From positions 496,001 to 560,000 of the forward strand of contig JASVEC010000018.1 of NCBI GenBank assembly GCA_030770535.1: a DNA stretch of 64,000 nucleotides. Direction: 5' to 3'. How positions within the stretch are numbered: position 1 is the first letter of the stretch; each line of letters opens with the position of its first letter. Position numbers and translations under genes: made by a program. The notes beneath the pieces are model-generated. The model did no database searches. It was not told the origin of the DNA and saw only the letters and a program-made list of their open reading frames with translations. Shown piece after piece: positions 10,081 to 18,788 of the stretch. This DNA comes from Batkoa obscura. Its lineage: Eukaryota; Entomophthoromycota; Entomophthoromycetes; Entomophthorales; Batkoaceae.

Positions 10081-11607
10081 ATGCAAACTTTCATAACTAA
10101 ACTTCGAAACGGGATTTTTGAAAATTTCAATACAATAGGGAGGAGTACACAATATAAACATTGTAACTCATTTACATCAATTTTAAGAGCTACTTATAAC
10201 AACCCAAGGTTTATGGAATTTTATAATAAAACAAAACAAAGAAAAGATACATTATCAAAGTTTACTATCGATAATAATAAACTTAATCAAGTAATGTATA
10301 AAATTAGTGCTTTAAGGGAAACAGGAAACAAAAATCAGCGAGTAGCGTTATTATCAACTATAGCTTCAGTATATTCTTTTGATGAATGTAAGAGTTTTGG
10401 GTTTGATATAAATAGAAATCAATATGATTATTCAAAAACAAGTAATAATAATAAAATATCAACATTACAACCTATTATTAAAAATACAAAAAAAATTAAA
10501 GATGACCAAATTGAAACTATCATACAATATTTACTAAATGATTCAACTATTTCATCAAGATTTAATAAAAAAAATAATGATAATAAATATTCATCAGATA
10601 ATATATATATATTAAATAAAAGTAGAAGAATGATATATAGTAAATATTTGAATGATCTAAGAGATAAAGCAGTAGCTAGGTCAACGTTCTTTAAATATAT
10701 ACCAACTAATTTCAAAAATCCAGCAAGAAAAACGGATCTATGTAATATATGTGCCCAGTATACAGTTAGAAAAAAGTTATTCGAAAATAAAATAAATACA
10801 GCAATAAAAAACAAAGCAGAGATAGAAGAAATTTTCAACGAAGAAGAAAAATTATGCAAATTACATAAATTCTGTGTTGATACTCAAAAAAACACATTTA
10901 ATGAAACTATTAAAAAATTAAATAACAAAAGTTGTATAATAGTTTTAGATTTTAAAGAAAATATGGAAATAGGAACAAGACCAGATTCAATAAATCTAGA
11001 TCATTATAATAAACAAGCTATATCAGTATTAGGCTTTGGTGTATTATATTTAAAAGATGATAAAACAATAGGCAAAGTTTACTTTGATTATTTATCTGAA
11101 ATATTGAATCATGATTCAGCATATGCAGGAGATTGTTTAATCAATTTGATCTCTACAGAGCTTCTATTTAAAAAGTTTACAAAAATTAATATATGGGCAG
11201 GTACAGGAAATCATTTTAGATCCCAAGAGTTTCTACACTATATGTTTAAAGAAATTCATAAAATAAATAGTAGTTTGAATGTTAATCTTAATTTTTTTGC
11301 TGAGCATCATGGAAAAAGTATAGTTGATGGACATTTTGGAAACCTTTCAAAATGGAAAAGTAGTTTTGAAGCGTTAGGTAAAATAGAAGATATCGATCAA
11401 TTAATCTCAAGATTTGAGGCTTTTATTTGCGAGCATAATAAAATTAATAACTCGACTGTTAATAATGGGAAAACAGATATAATTTTTAAAAAGTATAAAA
11501 GAAACAAAAATACAAAAAGAATAATAGAGATGCAGGGCATTAAGAAGGATTTACACTTTATTAAACATAACAATAAACTACATTGTTATCCAGTATCTGA
11601 TACATAA
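10081..11607 (+). CDS. Transposase-like protein (RNase H-fold DDE type, probable)
   Basis: A 508-residue intronless protein. It has a Cys/His cluster that may bind zinc (C221, C224, C259, H262, C265), then blocks typical of uncharacterised RNase H-like transposases: VLDFKEN with Asp290, WAGTGNHFR at 372-380 and EHHGKSIVDGHFG at 408-420. In related proteins the second block normally carries an Asp before the Gly; here it reads WAG, so a catalytic residue may be missing. The frame continues open after the TAA at 11605-11607 for another 64 codons, to a TAA at 11800-11802, in the same frame. The annotated protein is therefore probably C-terminally truncated by a nonsense change. The exact superfamily (KDZ-like or another CxC-containing group) is not settled. 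Confidence 0.7.
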   Translation: MQTFITKLRNGIFENFNTIGRSTQYKHCNSFTSILRATYNNPRFMEFYNKTKQRKDTLSKFTIDNNKLNQVMYKISALRETGNKNQRVALLSTIASVYSFDECKSFGFDINRNQYDYSKTSNNNKISTLQPIIKNTKKIKDDQIETIIQYLLNDSTISSRFNKKNNDNKYSSDNIYILNKSRRMIYSKYLNDLRDKAVARSTFFKYIPTNFKNPARKTDLCNICAQYTVRKKLFENKINTAIKNKAEIEEIFNEEEKLCKLHKFCVDTQKNTFNETIKKLNNKSCIIVLDFKENMEIGTRPDSINLDHYNKQAISVLGFGVLYLKDDKTIGKVYFDYLSEILNHDSAYAGDCLINLISTELLFKKFTKINIWAGTGNHFRSQEFLHYMFKEIHKINSSLNVNLNFFAEHHGKSIVDGHFGNLSKWKSSFEALGKIEDIDQLISRFEAFICEHNKINNSTVNNGKTDIIFKKYKRNKNTKRIIEMQGIKKDLHFIKHNNKLHCYPVSDT

Positions 11608-12241
11608 AAAAAAAGCGATATAGTCCCAATTAAAGTTATAGAGTCTATAGAAAATAGAAAAATTAAAAGATCGATCCCAGCTTACCTTACGAAGATAACA
11701 GAGAATTTAAAAATTTCGATATTTACTAAGCAAGTAAGTAGTTTGTTGAATGATAGAAATAGATTGTTAAATGTTAGGATTACTCAAGTTATTAATAGCT
11801 AAGTTAATAAATAGTCAAAGAACAAGTAACTGTAATAATATGTAAAAACTATTATTACTTGTACTATATAGGGATGGTTAATCATAGTTTTGGGGCTAAC
11901 CACTCCCTCCCATGCAGCTATTTATTAACTTGGCAATATATTAATAATGTAATTATAACATTAAAATAGTCTATTTATTTGATAATAAATCTACAATGTT
12001 GGTTATAAAGCAGTTGATAATAAATATTTCTCAATTAAGCTTTATAAGAACATGTATTTAAGATCTAGTAGAAATTCAACTAACTTACAGTATGAGCTAT
12101 AATAGAATGATTTAGAACTGTGTTTGGGTACTTTTGTTTTAATAAAAGATGTGATTTTATAGAATTTTAAGCGAAGTTTTTAAAATACAAAATTTTTCAA
12201 AAATTGGATAAAATAATGAAACTAATTTAGACAACCCCATA

Positions 12242-12851
12242 GGCTATATTTTACAAAATCTTAATAAATTTTCTATCCTGTCCAGATTTAAATGGTAGAT
12301 ATCTTAGACACTTAAAAGATCCGAAATATTTTATCAATCTAAAAGTGTAATTGTAACCCTATATATTAATAGTTAAAAGACTATAACCAAAAAAAGAGCG
12401 TTTCAAAAAATAAAAATACAACTTTTATTATATACAGTAGATAATAAGTACATAAGTATTACTTTTATTCCTTCTAATAGGAAACTTCGTGTGAAGAAAT
12501 TGAGCTATTTCATTTGATATATTATTTTATATTACAAATTGGTTGTTAGTAAAAATCTTTCAAATAATTTCATATTCAGCATTATAAAATACTAAAAAGA
12601 TAAAATTTGAATTAAGGTTTTCAAAATTGTATCTCAATAATTGTTCCCTTTTTATATTCAAATATAATACTATAGCACATTAAACTTCTTATCAGTAATG
12701 TCAATATTAAACACAAATAATAATAGATATGTAGTAAATATAAATGAGAAAAAAAGTAATACTGCTTTATTTACTAGCTTCTAAGAAATAAACTTTGGGA
12801 TGCTTTTTCAAGGTATTGTATTTCTATCACGTTTGAAGTTATGTAATCGTA
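12242..12851. other. AT-rich spacer
   Basis: No gene or RNA recognised between the transposon right end and MITE copy 8. Confidence 0.4.
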
Positions 12852-12955
12852 TATATGTGGGTGTTTTGGCTTCATTACTTTTTCCACTTTTAAGCACCAC
12901 TTGAACGGAAAAATTGCTAGTAAAATTCTTAAATACAAAAATACATCCCCATATG
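12852..12955 (+). repeat. MITE copy 8
   Basis: ATATGTGGGTGTTTTGGC start, core with ACGG in place of GCGG, ATACATCCCCATATG end. It lies 100 bp downstream of secreted-protein copy 3. Confidence 0.85.
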
Positions 12956-13057
12956 CTTTCAAGAGTTAAAACTTATAACTACAATACCTAAGCTCTTAAA
13001 TAACTATTAAATCTAAAACAAATTTAAAGATAAAGGTTTATTAGAGATAGTACAAAA

Positions 13058-14176
13058 CTATAATACGTTTTTGATAGATTTGATAATGTCACCAAAATGT
13101 TCCTTAAAATATCCTTTTGCAAGTTTGGCACTTTCCTTTAAAACTTGTTTACGAACTCCACTAAGGATAACTAATTTTTCATCATATTCAGCCCCTTTAT
13201 ATTCACTAAGAATTAATTCATCAGCAGTTGGGCCTAAAATAGCATTAGTGGTAGCAGCTAAAACTAAACCAGCATATGGGATAGCTGAAATACCAGCAAC
13301 AACTGCAGTTCTCATATATTCTAAAGCTTTGTTGTTATAAGCCATTTTAGATGCATTGATTAATGGTAGGTTCTGAAGACATGAAGCCAAAGTGGCTGCT
13401 TCATTTGACCATTTACTTGATCCACAAAAATAACCACGATCTTTATCATAATCCGTACCCCAATAACCACAAGAAGTTCGGATTTCTTTATTTGGAATTA
13501 ATTTAAAGCAGTTACTAAACTCATATGGCATAGCAGCGGTCCTCAACATATCATTAGCTAATAAGCAAATCTTATCAATACCTAATACATGGTCATTGGA
13601 TTGAATTGTTTGTGCATCTTTATTATATAAATTAGTATTATTCAAAATCTTAGTAACAATACTTTCAGTCATTTTAATTTGAAATACTTGACGATAGTTA
13701 TGATCATCCGGATGTAGATTATTCATTGGTACAATAATGGATCTTAAGCCTTGTCTCAAATCAACCGAAAGATAATTTAAGCTCCCAATGTTAGGAGCTA
13801 AATACAAATAATCCCTGCTTTTATGAGTCGATGTAATCTCCATGACATCTAAATTTTTCATATCAGTAATGGAATCAGTAGTCTTGACTCGGAAATTATC
13901 AGTACAATATTGACGACAAGTTAAGCAACAAGACTTTGAATTACGAAGACAACTCTTTCCTTCATACCAATCTTTGGAGTTTCTATCTTTTCCTACCAAA
14001 ATCACCCAATGATGTAGCGGCTGACAATTACGTTGATATTTTGGTGATATATCAACTTCAAACCAAGCCATATCGTAGTTAAGCTTGTAACATTTTTTAT
14101 CCAGATATGTTAGCCCAAGGGGATTTTGACATAAAGTAGAAGCGATAAAGAAGAAGAGAGATAAAGCTAGGAGCAT
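13058..14176 (-). CDS. Secreted 12-cysteine protein, copy 3
   Basis: Intronless, 372 residues, signal peptide MLLALSLFFFIASTLC. All 12 cysteines, the CX6CCX2CX3C cluster, the CGYWGT block, the hydrophobic Gly/Ala stretch and the Lys-rich C-terminus match copies 1 and 2. It is a visible mosaic: from the C-terminus to about codon 110 it is nearly copy 2, but at about 13860-13895 it carries a short tract matching copy 1 (coding VKTTDSI) where copy 2 differs (VGTTDSI), and the N-terminal third has its own changes. Selection has kept the frame and cysteines. Function not recognised; extracellular location is supported by the signal peptide. Confidence 0.85.
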   Translation of the reverse strand: MLLALSLFFFIASTLCQNPLGLTYLDKKCYKLNYDMAWFEVDISPKYQRNCQPLHHWVILVGKDRNSKDWYEGKSCLRNSKSCCLTCRQYCTDNFRVKTTDSITDMKNLDVMEITSTHKSRDYLYLAPNIGSLNYLSVDLRQGLRSIIVPMNNLHPDDHNYRQVFQIKMTESIVTKILNNTNLYNKDAQTIQSNDHVLGIDKICLLANDMLRTAAMPYEFSNCFKLIPNKEIRTSCGYWGTDYDKDRGYFCGSSKWSNEAATLASCLQNLPLINASKMAYNNKALEYMRTAVVAGISAIPYAGLVLAATTNAILGPTADELILSEYKGAEYDEKLVILSGVRKQVLKESAKLAKGYFKEHFGDIIKSIKNVL

Positions 14177-14216
14177 TTGAATTTTTATTACGTATCGTTG
14201 TACCTTTTGGTTTTTT

Positions 14217-14226
14217 TATATATAGT
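14217..14226 (-). promoter_or_regulatory. TATA box, secreted-protein copy 3
   Basis: TATATATA-type element about 42 nt upstream of the ATG at 14176, the same layout as copies 1 and 2. Confidence 0.5.
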
Positions 14227-14900
14227 TTTAAAAAAAACTCTGTATACTAAATATAAGCTAAATATTAAGTAGAAAACAGGATTCGTTATTTGGCCTTTCG
14301 AGCTACTAATGAATATGAATTAATTAAGAATAAATAAAGATGATATCTTGAATTAATTAATGTTGTAGTTTACTTATCAAGATATTAAACTAGTATAAAT
14401 ACTAGAATTTTTAAAAAATCCATATATATAATCAATAATACATTTGCTATTTAATTTTTTTATAATTTTTTTTACTTAATTAAAATATTTATTTATTCTA
14501 TTCATTAGTAATTTTTTTATTCAATCGATTGGTTCTTTAAGATCATGTTAAATTACCCACGGTACTTAAACTTCTTCAATTACCAAATCATTCAAAACTT
14601 ATTAATATTTGAAATATTCTGTTTGTTATATAAAGTTGATATTACTTATCAGATTTTCACCTGATGCTTATTATTAAAATAATCTATTTTTATAAAAAAT
14701 GCCTTAATGTAATATAGTTATTATTTACATTGAACTAGTTTATAACATAAAACTTTAATTTACACTATTGACTTCAATTTTGTAAAATATTTTATTAAAG
14801 GTGTAGTATATATACAATGTATCGTTTAAAGCCACATATTACATTAAAAACTAGATGCGGTGTAACTAAATTTTGATAAATTTTATTAATTTAAATAAAA
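14227..14900 (-). repeat. 5' flank shared by the secreted-protein genes (copy 3)
   Basis: Aligns by eye with the flanks of copies 1 and 2. Landmarks include AAGATCATGTTAAATTACCC, GAAATATTCTGTTTGTTATA, CAGATTTTCACCTGATGC and ATTACATTAAAAACTAGATG. Confidence 0.6.
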
Positions 14901-17271
14901 ATTGAGAACATTAATTTTCTATCTAAGAGTCAGGAATTTAAAATCTACCGTTATTCACTCTAGCAAATTCTATTCTCAATTCTAATAACTTGTTCCTTAC
15001 CTAAATAACTCCAGACACTACCTCACCTATTTTTTGAAAACTTAAAGACAGTTGCTCTTTTTCTCATGTCCTACTTTAAAAACATCACACTTCTTTTATG
15101 ATAAAATGCTACAAGATCTTCTAGCTTTATATAAAAATGCTTATTGACAAATACTTTTCAAAACAATTCATCTGGTTAAATTAGCCCAAAAGGGTTGGTT
15201 GTATCAAGTTAAATAAATCTGTTAATCTTTGCTTCTATTATTTTAAACAAAAGATCATTAGAGATTAAACCTCAAATAATTCCTTGAAATTACTTACGTA
15301 TGTCTATGACATCTAAGACACTCAGAAATGCAATACAATACAAAGCTGCTTTGAAAAACTATCTTAAAGTTTATTACTAAAGATGCTATTTTTAGTAGCA
15401 TTTTTTTAAAATTACACAAGTGAAAAATTAAAAATTAATATTTAAGGAAGTAAAGAGGGGTGGCCGAATGATAAGACAGTGGCTCTCACTAGTCAAAGCT
15501 CAAATTTCGAATCTTGGATAGGCCATATGATAGCTTACAAAATGTTGCGTTCTGTCTTGCCTGTTAAAAATTTCAAAATCTTTGAATTTTTCTCAAATAT
15601 TTTATATATTGATATTCTTCAAAACCTTAAATAAACTAAACCTTCCGAATAGATGTATAATTCAAAAAAGAATTAAGCAGGGAAATTGAGTAATTATTTT
15701 TAAACTCTTGAGTGATATACTCAATCAGACAATGTTTGATTTTTATAATTTTATAACTTAATCAAATAAAAACAAAAACAAATAGCTGTACTAATATATA
15801 ATGTCAGCACTTTTAGTGTTTAATTACATTGGTAGCTAATTTAGATTTATTTAAAAAATGCTATTAAACAAATAATTCATCAATTCATTAGATATCTATT
15901 AATATTAAAATAAGTGACATTTAATTAAAGTTTTGTAAATTAGATTATGAAATAAAATTTTATTAAATTTAATATTGTTCAATTTTAATATTTCAGTTTG
16001 TATTTAAATGTTTTTGTTTTCCTATTTTAACTTTATTTCGTTATGTCAATTTTATTTTATCATTATATTGACTTTTCTAATTATATTTTTTTTCCAATTT
16101 GATATCAAAGACATTGTTTTTTATTTAGTAAAAAGTCCATCAATAATAGCCACGAGAGAATTCAGATAAGGACGGTTGTTTTAACCTGAGCTTATGGGCG
16201 TAAAGGAGAATGGACAACCAATTTTGATAATACAGACTGTATTGTATAATTTTAATAATTTGTAGTTAACTTTAAAAATAAAATAAGAGTAAATTAACCC
16301 TTATATCCTCAATTGTCCTATTCATGTATATATTAGCTCCATTCTACCAAGTATTTGTTGTGACTACAATTTTATAGACCATTCACCCTTGATACACTAA
16401 GTTTTTTCCTAAGGATATCTCAGCTCATCCTTTTGCGGATTTTCCTCTTAATACATAAAAAGCTCTATACTAATTTAAATTTACCTTGATATATCACATT
16501 CTTTTTACATCAGAAACCAACTGCTCTATTTTGAGCCCTTATTTGAAATATAACATAGTTATATTACCTCTTCATTTCTTTTTTACTTTCTCCTCTTTTA
16601 TTCGATTTTTTAACTCTCAGAAACGAAGACATTTAGATTTCATTAGTCTATCAAGATTCTTACAAAAAGGAAAAATTAGCTGTTTCATTAATAAATAAAA
16701 ACATAACAGTGAAACTGAAGATAATATAGGTAAAAAGGCTCATTAGTAAAATATTTATTCGATATGAAATACTATAATAGTAAAAAATTTAGACTTTAGA
16801 TAATAGTAATAGTTAAAATTAAGATATCCTATGGTTTACAGATACAAAAAAATAAGATGTCTAAGTTTGATAAAATCAAGATTGTGAGTGAAATTTCAAG
16901 TTTTGTTTTAATAATCTAAAAAAGTGGTGTTTAAATGTTTTTTTTATAGTATTGTGAGTGGGAGTATATATTTAAAATGAGTATTGAGTTTTTAGTTGAT
17001 TTTTAATTTTTAATCAAATAATTCTTAAAATTTGTATTTATTTTATAGTAATAAAATCATTGGTGCAATTTTATATATATTATTACTAAAATAGAACATT
17101 AAAACACCACATTAATTAATATTAAAATACTGTATTACTTCAGAAAGTGTAACTATAAATCTTATAATACAGATTTATTATTTTCCTACTTTTCATCGAA
17201 TCCAAAAAGGAGAATATAAAATATTACATTAAGTAGTGATAAAATAAATAAATGTAAAAATAAATTAAAGC
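14901..17271. other. Long spacer with no convincing gene
   Basis: About 2.4 kb of AT-rich sequence. Apart from the tRNA-like stretch near 15.46 kb I see no coding frame with an ATG and protein-like composition, and no MITE. The stretch 16140-16400 is less AT-rich than its surroundings and could be a decayed element, but I cannot name it. Confidence 0.4.
15457..15526 (+). pseudogene. tRNA-like sequence (tRNA pseudogene or SINE head)
   Basis: GGTGGCCGAATGATAAG resembles a Pol III A box and TTTCGAATCTT a B box, about 45 bp apart as in a tRNA gene. The acceptor ends do not pair and no clean anticodon arm can be drawn. It is either a decayed tRNA gene or a tRNA-derived repeat. Confidence 0.35.
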
Positions 17272-17373
17272 ATAAGAGTATTTTTTTATTTTATTCCTTT
17301 TTCCATTTTTCAAGCGCTATCTAAGTAGAATAATTGTTAAAGTCCTTAAATAAGAAAATACATCCCTATATAC
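17272..17373 (+). repeat. MITE copy 9
   Basis: Left end decayed (AAGAGTATTTTTTT), then TTTTTCCATTTTTCAAGCGC, and the right end ACATCCCTATA. About 280 bp left of the deleted transposon. Confidence 0.75.
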
Positions 17374-17717
17374 TAAAGTTATTATTTAAACTTAAGATTA
17401 TAATGGTAAAAACGCGGGATTTTAATTAAAAAGTTGATTGGGTATTAAACAAAAGACACTGTAGAAAGTAAGCTAGATAATATGTAAGGAGATACGATAA
17501 GCTAAGGGTTAATAAAACGAAAAACAAAAGTAAGGTTTGAAAACATATTAAAAAAATAGAAATGAAGATCTTGATATTTATATTGATAAACTACAACAAA
17601 AATAAAACAAAGTTTTATACTAAATTTTGATAAATTTTTAAAAACTCCAATATGAGGATATCTGAATTGTTTCCAGAGTTTAGAAATTAACCCAAATTTT
17701 AAATTTAAGTCCTTAAC

Positions 17718-17823
17718 ATACGGGAGTATTTTTTTGGTTTCACTACTTTTTCCATTTTTAAGCGCTATTTGAGTAGAATAATTGTTATTAAAATTCTTAA
17801 ACAAAAAAATGCATCCTTATATG
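17718..17823 (+). repeat. MITE copy 10, nested
   Basis: ACATACGGGAGTATTTTTTT start, core with AGTAGAATAATTG, right end TGCATCCTTATATG. Inside the deleted transposon. Confidence 0.85.
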
Positions 17824-17854
17824 ATTGATTAAATTTGACAAGCTTAAAACTAAG

Positions 17855-17963
17855 TTATGTGGATGTGTTTTTTTGCTCAAGAATTTTAATAACAATTATT
17901 CTACTCAAATAGCGCTTAAAAAATGGGAAAAGTAATGAAGCCAAAAAATGCATCCCCATATGT
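17855..17963 (-). repeat. MITE copy 11, nested
   Basis: Reverse orientation; TATGTGGATGTG start, CTCAAGAATTTTAATAACAA, ATGCATCCCCATATG end. It shares the AATAATTG/CAATTATT variant with copies 9, 10 and 12, a sub-family local to this cluster. Confidence 0.85.
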
Positions 17964-18120
17964 TTTTTTGATTAATATGGAAGCTTTAGATTTAATAAAA
18001 ATAGGGATGGAAATAGAAACCAACATGAATATTTAAAAAGAACTAATAACAATAAAATATCAACATTACGACCTACTATTAAAAATACAAAAAGATCAAA
18101 AATAAGCAAATTAAAACTAT

Positions 18121-18227
18121 TATACGAGGATATCTTTTGTCTTCATTACTTTTTTCATTTTTTAAGCGCTATTTAAGTAGAATAATTGTTAGTAAAATTA
18201 TCAAACACAAAAATACATCCCCATATA
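18121..18227 (+). repeat. MITE copy 12, nested
   Basis: TATACGAGGATATC start, full core with AGTAGAATAATTG, AATACATCCCCATAT end. It directly follows the transposase-derived fragment. Confidence 0.85.
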
Positions 18228-18788
18228 TTTATATATTTATATATTTGCATACTACAGCTTTGATTAATATTAGTATGTAGGTTATATTAGTAAAAGTCTT
18301 ACTAATCCGAGAATTTTTATTAAATTTATTAAAAACTCTGCTAATTTATATAAATTATAATGAAATAATTTAAAACTACTTTAACTACTTTAACCACTTT
18401 TGCTTTTTTATAAACAATTAATTTTTACAGAATTTAAGCAAAGTTTTTAAAACATAAAGTATTTAAAAATTGAAAAAAATGAAACCAATCAAACATCCCC
18501 ATATATTTCATTTTTAATTTTCTGTTAAATAAAAATTCCATTGATAACCCTTAATGTGAAATAATGAGATTATAAAAGTCAGTATTTCTTTATTTACATT
18601 ACATAAATTAATTCAATTATTTAAATAATTAAAAAAACTAAAATGTGTTAATATTCTGATAAATAAACATATATGTTTTTTATTTCAATCAATCAAATTA
18701 AACTATACAATATTAAAATCCATATTTATTATCATCTCCCTCTACCTCTTATCTTTTACTATCATTCGCTTTTGTTTCCATAACTTCA

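Larger units (their letters stand above)
9691..12241 (+). mobile_element. DNA transposon (2.55 kb) with terminal inverted repeats and a transposase gene
   Basis: The left end reads TATGGGGCTGTCCTAATTGG TTTC. The right end, read from the other strand, is TATGGGGTTGTCTAAATTAG TTTC. These are imperfect inverted repeats of about 24 bp. Both ends abut TA, so a TA target duplication is possible but not provable because TA could also be part of the repeat. Inside are one MITE (9861-9967) and the transposase gene on the + strand. A deleted relative lies at 17651-18503. The right-terminal ~35 bp also resemble one end of the MITE family (GTTTCATTA, TTTATCCA and a T-run in the same order), which links the two. 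Confidence 0.75.
17651..18503 (+). mobile_element. Deleted relative of the 2.55-kb transposon, carrying three MITEs
   Basis: The left end TATGAGGATATCTGAATTGT and the following GTTTAGAAATTAACCCAAAT match 9691 onward. The right end (AAATTGAAAAAAATGAAACC, then ATCAAACATCCCCATA) matches the right end of the large element. About 18030-18120 matches the transposase gene around 10430-10520 (AATATCAACATTACGACCTA, AAAAATACAAAAAG). Most of the transposase is deleted. MITEs 10, 11 and 12 are nested inside, so more than a third of the present length is younger insertions. Confidence 0.7.

Noticed and set aside
12774-12962. 62-codon minus frame
   Set aside because: Lies across MITE copy 8 and its flank.
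16486-16698. 70-codon + frame rich in Phe/Ile/Ser
   Set aside because: Begins at TTG, no upstream signal, low-complexity composition typical of AT-rich spacer.
17502-17804. 100-codon minus frame
   Set aside because: Antisense to the deleted transposon and MITE copy 10; not protein-like.
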